Shown piece after piece: positions 26,038-32,392 of a DNA stretch of 32,392 nt. Position numbers and translations under genes: made by a program. Location of the stretch: contig JAOUJM010000026.1 of the NCBI GenBank assembly GCA_029883265.1, positions 1-32,392 of the forward strand. Direction: 5' to 3'. Origin of the DNA: Gammaproteobacteria bacterium (GTDB taxonomy: Bacteria > Pseudomonadota > Gammaproteobacteria > S012-40). How positions within the stretch are numbered: the first letter of the stretch is position 1; each line of letters begins with the position of its first letter. A model generated the notes under the pieces. That model was given only the letters and a program-made list of their open reading frames with translations, did no database searches and was not told the DNA's origin.

Positions 26038-26600
26038 ATGCAGTTTGAAGAAACCGAAAAACGATTGACGAATTAAAGTCTATAGGGTGGGATCCTTTTA
26101 GACAAACGCCGATTGAGGACTCGATTAGTGGACTCACACTCTACCTCTGTGATGTTGAGACAAGTACACAGATTTTGTTACGTACCATCGAAACCGTTGA
26201 AACTGTCGTACAAGCTCATTCGAATTTGTCGAACTTATCGTTCAAACAGATATGTAACAATTTAGGATTAATAATTGAGGTGATCGTCTGTGGAAATCTT
26301 GAGTCAAACGATGAGTCACAAATTTTGCTGTCTTACTTTGCCGTGAGCTATCTTCTTCAGACTCAAAGCTATATCTATATGAAAGCGAAGAATGAACATG
26401 ATGGTGGTTTTCTAATTGTTCGTTATTTTAATCATGAGCGGCAATGTCATTTGTTAAGACCAAATCCTTTGCATGCACCACAAGTTGATGTGGCGCGCTA
26501 CAACAATCCTAGATATTACACTGTATCAGCATGTGCCGCCGGCAAAGCTGAAAGCTGTTTTTCAATAAACCAATCAGGCTCAAATCTAAAATCGGTCTGA
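26038..26600 (+). pseudogene. Unknown gene following the DUF4942 gene, frameshifted near its start
   Basis: An ATG at 26038 opens a frame (MQFEETEK) that stops after 12 codons. The neighbouring frame then stays open to 26600, reading DELKSIGWDPF and on through RTIETVETVVQAHSNLSN. One extra A in the CGAAAAACG run near 26060 would join the two, so I read this as one gene with a one-base lesion. The predicted protein is helical and soluble and has no family I recognise. Its last 28 codons overlap, on the opposite strand, the 3' end of the TIGR02270 gene, and may not be native coding sequence. A start at a TTG (26175) would avoid the shift but leaves a well-coded upstream part unexplained. Confidence 0.45.
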
Positions 26601-27829
26601 TAACGAATAGAGAGCTCCAAGTGGACTAACTGTCTTTTTTGATAAATGACACAAGGATGGCGAATTTCAACCAATAGTCGATCTTTATTCAAAGGATGCC
26701 CATGCCGCCAACGATGTGAAAAATCAAATTGGTTTTGATGAGTTTGCCACCAATCCACCCATATTTTTTAATCCACGCAGGGCAATTCCATTTCTATTTC
26801 GTGTTGTTGGTCATCATTTTGTGAAGGTACTGGAGTGAAGGCTTGATATTGAATAATACTATCAGGTTCAAGATCTGGCACGTCGACAATAGGTACAGTA
26901 ACAGTTTGCGTCAAATTCGCTCCAGTTAAATAGTTTAACGCAGTAGCGGCGGCAATGGTTTCGTTATCTGCTATTCCATTCAATCCTGTAATCAGAAAAG
27001 GGATGCTTTGAACATCGCCAAGTATTCCAAGACTCTCATATACTGCTGTTTTCATTTCTGGGAAACTTAATGCATTTATCAATATAGAAAAATCTTGAGT
27101 TCCACCAAAAAGAGCCAGAAATATTAAACGTTGCTCGCTGACAGTATCTGCATTCTGGCAAGAGTTGCGAATGTAGGTTTGCGCATTCGGAGATCCGAGC
27201 ACTAGCAAAAGTAGTAACATTTCATCTTTGATTTCGGCTTTCCTCAGCAATAATTCTTCGACAACAGGTCGTGCTTGGCGATAGCCGAGGCGCATCAGTG
27301 CAATCATAACAGATGTTTGAACGAGTTCATTGGTTTCATGCAGTAAAGGCCAAAGTCTTTTGGGGTCGATATCACCACGATAGCCTAATATTTCAACCGT
27401 GGCTGCTCGTATCAATGGTGTTTCAATTTCAAGGAGAGGTAATAGTTGCTGACTGAGCGTGTTGCGCAAGCCATGCTTAAGTGCATCAATATAGTTTGGC
27501 AGGATGTCTTCATCGACTATTTGAAATGCCTCGATGACGGCTATCATTCCTGGACTGAATTCATCAATTGAAACTAAGGAAAAAACAGCTCCTAACACTT
27601 CATCTTCGTCTACTGATTCGAGTAGTTCTAGAAGTACCTGATAAGCTTCTTGACCACCTAAACGTAGTGCACTTAAGTGTGCTGCAATATACTGTTCAAG
27701 TTCCACACAATCTTGCCAAGATTGCGTGTCTGTCTGAAGGATTGTTTGTCGATCACTTAGGTTAAAGCCGATTTCTGCAATGTGTTCAGCATAAAGGGAC
27801 CGGTAGAGTTGTTGTTGTGATATATCCAT
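26516..27829 (-). pseudogene. TIGR02270 family HEAT-like protein with an in-frame stop
   Basis: The first 353 residues are alpha-helical HEAT-like repeats (for example LLEIETPLIRAATVEILGYRGD), and the beginning HIAEIGF...LRLGGQEAY resembles TIGR02270 proteins, which are found beside PAAR, VgrG and Rhs-type effector genes. TAA at 26768-26770 ends this part. The same frame then continues with KIWVDWWQTHQNQFDF, a WW...F segment and a final ELSIRYQTDFRFEPDWFIEKQL, matching the C-terminal region of the family. The full product would be about 437 residues. A CAA to TAA change would explain the stop. The family's role is not established; the truncated form lacks its conserved end. The start at 27829 has GGAAGA upstream, and the gene is the last of the effector operon. 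Confidence 0.75.
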
Positions 27830-27853
27830 CTAAATCTTCCAATGTCGAAATTA

Positions 27854-28307
27854 CTATTTTTTGCAAATTAGACAACAGGATTTAATTTCTTGTGCGATTA
27901 CGACAATAGGTGCTTGTAGTACAGGGACTGGAGGTGTGTTCTTGTCATTATGCAGCATCAAGTCAAAGGCTCTTGGTACGTTTTTTTTTCCCAAATTTAA
28001 CATCAAATGAATAATTTACAAATTCTGCTTTACCTTTAGTCTTGCTTGATGCAATTCCTTTAAGCGCGCCGGGTTCCTCACCGACACTGGTTTTAAAATT
28101 TGAATCTTTCACACAAACGGAGTTGCCATCACATTTTACTTTCTTTGTGCCTTTCGCAGTATCAGATGACTTAGCAATATTCGGGTATGGGATAGGAATG
28201 ACTGGCGGTCCACATTGTGTTTTGCATACATCCGGGAACGCGATGGTAACGCCACTACTACCTTTGTGGACTACCGATAAATTATTAACACCGACCGTGA
28301 CACCCAT
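27854..28307 (-). CDS. DUF4150 PAAR-like protein with an A9 frame change
   Basis: DUF4150 proteins are PAAR-like and are thought to cap a type VI secretion spike and carry effectors. The family sequence is clear: GVTIAFPDVCKTQCGPPVIPIPYPNIA, KVKCDGNSVCVKDSNF and GKAEFVNYSFDVKFG. Read straight, the frame ends at 27963 with 114 residues (FGKKKRTKSL). If one A of the nine-A run at 27981-27989 is skipped, it continues as NVPRAFDLMLHNDKNTPPVP and ends at 27854 in CCLICKK, which is the C terminus expected for the family. The longer form also leaves a normal 24-base gap to the next gene, whereas the short form leaves about 130 bases. AAAGGAG precedes the ATG. Whether the run is a mutation or a slippage site cannot be decided from one sequence. 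Confidence 0.75.
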
Positions 28308-28367
28308 CGAAATTTCTCCTTTTGTTCTACTACGTTAGTTTTGCCGAAGAGCGTTCTTCACGCTCAT

Positions 28368-28915
28368 TTACTCAACCGAAATCAATTCTAGATTCAAATT
28401 TGTAATATCAGGTTTTACTTCTCGAATCGCATCGACCAAGGTTTGGCTAATAAAGTAGACATACTTGTCATGCGGTATTCTGAAAAGTGAGGGAACATCT
28501 TTAACTTTATTTTTATCCAATACAAATTGACTAACGTGTATGACATCGCCATCATCTGACCATCCAATATCAGATGCCGTTTCATTTAGACAATCATGGG
28601 TTCCTAATGGATTGATATAGAAATAATCGTTGGATGCAACTCGTCCCTTGTGATTGATAATGCTAAGCGGCAAGTATTCACACGTTTGGCCGCAATTATT
28701 TTCTATGATTGTTTTAACACTTTCGTGGACAATCAAACTAAGATTTTTATTGGCAACGATATCGCTAAGAACAATACCACCCTTCTCATCAGACATCCTT
28801 GCTTGGACATCACTTGGATAATCAGATAGAGCCGATTCGCCAGAGCTTATATACGATGACAAAAGCGGAAGTCTTCATCCTGGCGATCGTATTCGTCAAG
28901 TTGGTAATAGTTCAT
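28368..28915 (-). pseudogene. Imm11-like (DUF1629) immunity protein, frameshifted
   Basis: The main frame (164 residues from a TTG at 28862) carries the DUF1629/Imm11 pattern: LPLSIINHKGRVASNDYFYI, NPLGTHDCLNETASDI, VSQFVLDKNKVKDVPSLFRI and a C-terminal LVDAIREVKPDITNLNLE. The family includes predicted immunity proteins encoded beside polymorphic toxins. The natural start is probably ATG at 28915, three bases after the toxin's stop, reading MNYYQLDEYDRQDEDFRF, which matches how such proteins begin. That frame is out of register with the rest by one base near CGCTTTTGTC; one more T would join them. So the gene is frameshifted, or the TTG start gives a protein lacking 18 residues. It lies directly after the AHH toxin, its likely partner. 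Confidence 0.7.
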
Positions 28916-28918
28916 GGA

Positions 28919-29857
28919 TTAATTGGCCTCATTCATTTTGGCAATACTATCCAAGGATCGCCCACCTTCTGAAGATAATATCATGTTCATGAGACGGGTC
29001 GAGAGCGATTCTAGTTTTTGCTTGCTGAGTGTAAACTTTGGTTTTTCGCAATTTTCTTTAATTGCTTTTTGAATTTTAGTCTTAAACTCTTCGACAACCT
29101 TGCCTAGTCCCCTATCAATTTCTTTGACCATTTTGTCGTAAACTGGATGCTGGACACAGTGTGCCGCGATACTATCGTCATCACCTTCTTTTAATTGGAT
29201 ATGTCGTGGCATATCGAGAATTTCGCCAACTTCTTTGTCTTGAGGTAGAAACAACATATTGATTTTATGATTGATGTTGTACTCAACTTCGAGCAAGCCC
29301 TTCTCCATTAAAGCGCCAATCTCTATACCTATTTTCGGATCCATTATTACTTTTCTGAGTGTACCTTTGGGTATAAGATGGTGTGCATTGTTCCAATAGG
29401 GCCAGGTATCTTGGGTAAAGTTATAACCTTTCGGAATGATGATTTTCTCTCGCTTAAAGCTTTTCCTTCGGATGACGCGATTGGGACCACCCACATCCCA
29501 GTCTTTTCGTCGTGGAGGTGCTATCGTTGCACAGTAGTTTGCAGGATTCTTCCCACCCGCTTCTGTGCTATAAGCAGAGGTGCGAACACTATCGAATTGA
29601 TCGTGAATGAGAATTTGCTGAGTTCGATCATTGTAGGTATGAAGATAGTCTTTAATTTTCTTCTCACTTGTAGCTTGCTCATAGGCCTGGTAACGATAAT
29701 TGCAGCTGTTCCTATGTTTCCTTGCGCTGCCATCTTTTTTCTTTGCAAAATTACTGAAGTCACCCTCGTGTCCGACAAGACACTTTCCACCTTCTGTTGA
29801 GTTCTCAGCAGGCCAATGTCTATGTTCATTTTGGGGGTAAAAATGCGGTTTGCTCAT
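28919..29857 (-). CDS. AHH-domain nuclease toxin (predicted antibacterial effector)
   Basis: The 312 residues include the AHH motif of the HNH/ENDO VII nuclease superfamily: WNNAHHLIPKGTL (Ala158-His159-His160), then NINHKINMLFLP (about 194-205), MPRHI and HPVYDKMV (about 237). In known AHH toxins these His and Asn residues bind metal and cut nucleic acid. The N-terminal 150 residues are Cys/His-rich and probably mediate loading onto the secretion machinery. There is no signal peptide. The ATG has TAGGAG upstream, overlapping the TAG stop of the preceding gene, so translation is probably coupled. The immunity-like gene begins three bases after its stop. Reading frame and motifs are intact, so the toxin could be made. 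The delivery route (type VI, from the PAAR-like partner) is inferred. Confidence 0.85.
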   Translation of the reverse strand: MSKPHFYPQNEHRHWPAENSTEGGKCLVGHEGDFSNFAKKKDGSARKHRNSCNYRYQAYEQATSEKKIKDYLHTYNDRTQQILIHDQFDSVRTSAYSTEAGGKNPANYCATIAPPRRKDWDVGGPNRVIRRKSFKREKIIIPKGYNFTQDTWPYWNNAHHLIPKGTLRKVIMDPKIGIEIGALMEKGLLEVEYNINHKINMLFLPQDKEVGEILDMPRHIQLKEGDDDSIAAHCVQHPVYDKMVKEIDRGLGKVVEEFKTKIQKAIKENCEKPKFTLSKQKLESLSTRLMNMILSSEGGRSLDSIAKMNEAN

Positions 29858-29870
29858 GACGCTCTTTCTC

Positions 29871-30503
29871 CTATTTTTCTAATAATATGACACCAACATC
29901 ACCGACTTCGCCCACACTAACAATGAGTGCGTACCTCGAGCTTGCATAATTCTCAGCGAAGCTGCGTATTGCTAGGGCCATATGAAGCAGTGGTGTGGTG
30001 ACTCCGATATCGCCGACACTTGTGCCTGGTATAATTTCTTCGCTTTGTTCCCAGTCAATCAGTTGCTTCTGTTGCAAAATGATTTGTGCACTCGCCCATG
30101 CTTTGGCCCGCCAATTCTCGCCGTTAAGGTCAAGATAGATGTCGCCGGAAAATGGTTTTGCATCGAGCACACGACAAGCGTCATCTATCGCGTGCCCTAG
30201 TTCCCGACCAATCGTATAGGCCGCATGATCACGCCATTGCTCATCGTCTAAATTAAATGAAAGCGACTTATAGACTGTATTCAGAATTGTTGCTCCGTGT
30301 GTCGATGCGCGCTCTTGTGCTCTATCAGATGTGTCTAGCAATAATGCCACGCTAGCTTCACCGGGAATCAATCCATTTTTTTCAACCGCGGTTTTTACTA
30401 GTCCGTCACTTAGAAGACCTTGCAGTATTCTCGGTTCTAAGAGCGAATCAACGCCAAGACAAATGATACGAGAGCATGTGGATTCAAAAATGTCTTTTAC
30501 CAT
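29871..30503 (-). CDS. Thiolase-fold / beta-ketoacyl-synthase-like protein, N-terminally truncated
   Basis: The 210 residues resemble the C-terminal part of condensing-enzyme-like proteins found beside PAAR-type effector genes: CLGVDSLLEP, then NGLIPGEASVALLLD (a PGEG-like block), then IYLDLNGENWRAKAW, then GVTTPLLHMALAIRSF, and a closing strand GVILLEK. Complete relatives are roughly twice as long and carry an N-terminal half that is absent here. The catalytic Cys region is missing too, so enzymatic function is unlikely. The ATG at 30503 has no ribosome site and lies 40 bases from the end of hipA, so the start is probably the junction created by loss of the upstream half. The AHH toxin gene begins 13 bases after its stop. 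The role in type VI loci is not known, and the assignment is by motif memory. Confidence 0.6.
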   Translation of the reverse strand: MVKDIFESTCSRIICLGVDSLLEPRILQGLLSDGLVKTAVEKNGLIPGEASVALLLDTSDRAQERASTHGATILNTVYKSLSFNLDDEQWRDHAAYTIGRELGHAIDDACRVLDAKPFSGDIYLDLNGENWRAKAWASAQIILQQKQLIDWEQSEEIIPGTSVGDIGVTTPLLHMALAIRSFAENYASSRYALIVSVGEVGDVGVILLEK

Positions 30504-30542
30504 GGGGTACTAGGGACAGGTTTATATTTACATCGCTCAGCT

Positions 30543-31799
30543 TCACTCTGAGATCTCTAGAATCCGCATCACTTTCGTGACTCGTTGTGCAATGACTTTA
30601 TTTATCTGTACGATCGTATCTCGTGATCCATACCGCGAACTACAATGATCCTGCAGTTGCGCCGCAACATTCGTAATCTTATGACTCATTGCCGCCAACA
30701 GCCGTCGCACCAATTTATAGTCAATTTCCAAATCGTTTGCCATGTCATTCCAGCGTCGCTCAATCACCCAATCCGGACGATCTTCATTACCAATTTTCAT
30801 AGCCAGTCGATCACTGAGCCCTTCATAGATTGCGGTGCACATCAAATCATAAAAGGGTGCGAGTCTTGGTCCTTGCTGAGTTAATAACAACGCAATGTTC
30901 TTTGCGTGAGCATCGGCATTTCCAATCAAATAATTAAAAACGACCCACTTAAGCGCTGTATTCAAATCCTTTGCAGGTTGAATACTCGCCGAACGAATTA
31001 ATCCAAAACAGTCGCGTAAACTTGGCCCACCCTCTTTTTCATATTTAACATCCGCTGCGACACCCAAGGCCTGACAGAAATCTTCCTGATGTAAACGTTC
31101 AACGTGTTCGTCAGTCACGATGATTCGATCATAACGCTCAACACAATACACCGGCGTCTCGGTGCCAATGATCAACACGTCCGGCACGGGTAAATCCATT
31201 AACTTCGCCAAGCGCATACAAAACCACTCATTCATAACCGAACTCTCATAGTGAGTAATTGCTGGCTTTATGATATGCGTGCTGGCGGCTCGCCCATAAG
31301 GCAAACTCACCTGTCCATTGCGATAACGAATCGGCAACTTATTTTGCGCTCCAGCCAAGGACAAACGGATCCCTGCCTCGCCCGCCAACAGGGGGCGCGT
31401 TGGTATGGCTTGAATGAGTTGATTCAATTGATTATCGGTAAGCTCGTGATAAGCGCCGGATTCTTTTGGAAGAGATTCACCTTCTGGCAACAGCGAAATC
31501 GCACCGGCGCACTCGCCACCGATAGCTTCTAATAAAGCAAAATCATTTTTTTCTGACAGACCTAGCTTTCTAGTGATTTGCTGACGTAACTCAGACTCAG
31601 GTAAAAGATTGGAAAAAAACGGTCGTGCACAATCATCGTCAAACACGGCATCGCACAACGGTAAACTCAATGAAATCGGTTGCGCCCTATCACTGGCAAG
31701 CCACGATGATGCATATCGGAACACAAAACGCCGCTGCGCATCCAATTTCAATTCACCGACAAGGTGCTCATCCCAATAAACCATCAAACACTGGCTCAT
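30543..31799 (-). CDS. hipA: HipA-family serine/threonine kinase toxin
   Basis: This 418-residue protein has the full HipA layout. An N-terminal couple_hipA domain runs over residues 1-110 (SLSLPL near 44-49, FFSNLLPE near 61-68). The HipA kinase core has the SLAGAQNKLP loop (Ser147 is the equivalent of the autophosphorylated Ser), the catalytic loop NYLIGNADAHAKNIALL with Asp296 and Asn301, and the metal-binding FYDLM with Asp318. HipA kinases of this type inactivate glutamyl-tRNA synthetase by phosphorylation and cause growth arrest; the target here is by family analogy. It overlaps hipB by ATGA, so the two are translationally coupled, and the antitoxin comes first, as usual. All key residues are present, so it looks functional. 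Confidence 0.92.
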   Translation of the reverse strand: MSQCLMVYWDEHLVGELKLDAQRRFVFRYASSWLASDRAQPISLSLPLCDAVFDDDCARPFFSNLLPESELRQQITRKLGLSEKNDFALLEAIGGECAGAISLLPEGESLPKESGAYHELTDNQLNQLIQAIPTRPLLAGEAGIRLSLAGAQNKLPIRYRNGQVSLPYGRAASTHIIKPAITHYESSVMNEWFCMRLAKLMDLPVPDVLIIGTETPVYCVERYDRIIVTDEHVERLHQEDFCQALGVAADVKYEKEGGPSLRDCFGLIRSASIQPAKDLNTALKWVVFNYLIGNADAHAKNIALLLTQQGPRLAPFYDLMCTAIYEGLSDRLAMKIGNEDRPDWVIERRWNDMANDLEIDYKLVRRLLAAMSHKITNVAAQLQDHCSSRYGSRDTIVQINKVIAQRVTKVMRILEISE

Positions 31800-32050
31800 T
31801 GAGCCCTATCCTTAGGCCATTGCCGTGGTGCGATACAACATTCCAAACCCAGCGCTCGCAATACTTGCAGTGTTTTAGCGAGCTCAATAGTCGGCTTGCC
31901 ATTCTCTAAATCAGAAACGAACCGTACACCTACACCGCAGAGTGCGGCAAAATCCGCCTGGCTGAGACCCTGCTTTTTGCGCTCCAAACGCACCATATGT
32001 CCGATATCTTTCACTGTGTTTACATTACCGTGCGGGAATGAGTAATTCAT
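31796..32050 (-). CDS. hipB: HipB-family antitoxin, XRE-type helix-turn-helix repressor
   Basis: The protein has 84 residues from the ATG at 32050 (MNYSFPHG). A TTG six codons earlier is possible but lacks support. The XRE helix-turn-helix is visible: IGHMVRLERKKQGLSQADFAALCGVGVRFVSDLENG, then ELAKTLQVLRALGLEC. HipB represses its own operon and neutralises HipA by binding to it. Two palindromes of a common type (ACCGAACGGT and CCCGAACGGG cores) lie at the promoter and are its likely operators. The TGA stop overlaps the hipA ATG by four bases. It is a complete partner, so the toxin is likely under control. Confidence 0.9.
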   Translation of the reverse strand: MNYSFPHGNVNTVKDIGHMVRLERKKQGLSQADFAALCGVGVRFVSDLENGKPTIELAKTLQVLRALGLECCIAPRQWPKDRAQ

Positions 32051-32073
32051 CTTATAGCCATAGCCCAATAATT

Positions 32074-32089
32074 ATTACCGAACGGTAAT
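32074..32089. promoter_or_regulatory. hipBA operator 1
   Basis: The perfect palindrome ATTACCG-AA-CGGTAAT overlaps the -10 element of the hipB promoter and lies just upstream of the hipB start. It shares its core CCGAACGG with operator 2. A HipB dimer bound here would block transcription. Confidence 0.75.
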
Positions 32090-32116
32090 TATAGCGCACC
32101 ACAAACACCAGCACAA
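32088..32116 (-). promoter_or_regulatory. Predicted hipBA promoter
   Basis: Reading leftward, TATAAT (32088-32093) is a perfect -10 match. A weak -35 element, TTGTGC, lies at 32111-32116, 17 bases upstream. The -10 touches operator 1, and the -35 lies just inside operator 2. The 5' leader would be short, about 30 bases. Confidence 0.6.
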
Positions 32117-32123
32117 AAATGTA

Positions 32124-32137
32124 TTCCCGAACGGGAA
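32124..32137. promoter_or_regulatory. hipBA operator 2
   Basis: The perfect palindrome TTCCCG-AA-CGGGAA is upstream of the -35 element. Its centre is 49 bases from that of operator 1, close to five helical turns, which would suit cooperative binding of two HipB dimers on one face. Confidence 0.7.
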
Positions 32138-32204
32138 AGGCCGAATACAAGAATACGCCATAACGTATTGAAAAAACACGACTTACTAGATGAGGAGACT
32201 AGAA

Positions 32205-32318
32205 ATGCTCACGCCAAACGATACGCTAGGACCCCCAAGAAAATATAGGGCTAAAACAAAGATTAGGCCGGGGAAACGAAGCATACCGGTTCTGTCGCAT
32301 ATAGGCGATCAATTGTAA
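32205..32318 (+). CDS. Small basic ORF, 37 residues, unknown
   Basis: This short frame begins at an ATG preceded by GAGGAG eight bases upstream, a good ribosome site. The peptide is rich in Lys, Arg and Pro (for example RKYRAKTKIRPGKRS) with no hydrophobic segment. I do not recognise it. It is divergent from hipBA. The ribosome site is the only real support, and the frame could be a fortuitous one. Its last codons overlap the left arm of an inverted repeat. Confidence 0.35.
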   Translation: MLTPNDTLGPPRKYRAKTKIRPGKRSIPVLSHIGDQL

Positions 32319-32392
32319 ATCATGCTACTCTTTTCCTACCAACAATGACAATAGTGAACATCGTATGAGCAGCTTTAGAGGTCGCCTATATG
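32298..32392. repeat. Inverted repeat CATATAGGCGA / TCGCCTATATG at the window edge
   Basis: Two perfectly complementary 11-base arms lie at 32298-32308 and 32382-32392, 73 bases apart. The right arm reaches the last base of the window, so the repeat may be longer. It could be an operator pair, an attachment-like site or a large hairpin. Confidence 0.4.

Noticed and set aside
28850-28880. Programmed -1 frameshift in the Imm11-like gene
   Set aside because: The sequence CGC TTT TGT is not a standard X XXY YYZ slippery heptamer in the upstream frame, and no clear downstream structure was seen, so a mutation or an alternative start is preferred.
26038-28915. Frameshifts as sequencing errors across the right half
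   Set aside because: Homopolymer errors could explain the A5, T4 and A9 cases one by one. However, the same sequence gives an uninterrupted 18-kb ORF, and the in-frame TAA in TIGR02270 is not an indel. Error remains possible for single sites.
1-32392. CRISPR array, tRNA or rRNA genes
   Set aside because: No regularly spaced identical repeats with unique spacers, and no tRNA-like cloverleaf or rRNA signature, were seen. The repetitive look of 7.6-22 kb comes from coding YD repeats.

Overview
The window reads like an accessory region of a Gammaproteobacterium: moderately AT-rich, with RAYT, IS110, IS3 and group II intron remnants, a hipBA operon, and Rhs/PAAR-type antibacterial effectors. The lineage is inferred from gene families only. 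No rRNA, tRNA or housekeeping gene is visible, so a finer placement is not possible.

Left end (1-3.4 kb): three small minus-strand genes (a secreted/membrane protein, an unknown, and a DUF5958 protein) are separated by copies of a 46-bp palindromic repeat. The sequence diverges right after G-TTA at each boundary, which gives a cassette-like layout. The third repeat copy is cut inside its palindrome by a decayed IS110-family element. A RAYT (REP-associated HUH transposase) gene follows.

Centre (3.4-22.3 kb): one uninterrupted 18-kb minus-strand gene encodes a giant Rhs/YD-repeat protein of about 6003 residues. It has a beta-rich insertion, two LysM domains, a long hydrophobic segment and a C-terminal lysozyme/lytic-transglycosylase-like domain. 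Overlapping its stop codon (TAGTG) is a gene for an exported 306-residue protein made of two similar halves, the best candidate for a periplasmic immunity protein. This toxin-immunity pair is the most striking system here. Divergent from it are a TPR gene and a gene truncated by an IS3 end.

Right half (23.7-30.5 kb): an IS3 fragment whose transposase holds the 3' half of a group II intron (domains V and VI recognisable), then a DUF4942 gene and a frameshifted unknown gene. Next comes a minus-strand effector operon: truncated thiolase-fold/ketoacyl-synthase-like protein, AHH nuclease toxin, Imm11-like immunity protein, DUF4150 PAAR-like protein, and a TIGR02270 HEAT-like protein. Several of these carry single lesions: a frameshift in the immunity gene, an A9 tract that takes the PAAR gene out of its family frame, and an in-frame stop in TIGR02270. 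Because the neighbouring 18-kb ORF is intact, widespread sequencing error is a poor explanation, and decay (or slippage at A9) is more likely.

Right end (30.5-32.4 kb): a hipBA toxin-antitoxin operon with two matching palindromic operators around its promoter abuts the truncated effector operon. A small unassigned ORF and an inverted repeat reach the window edge.
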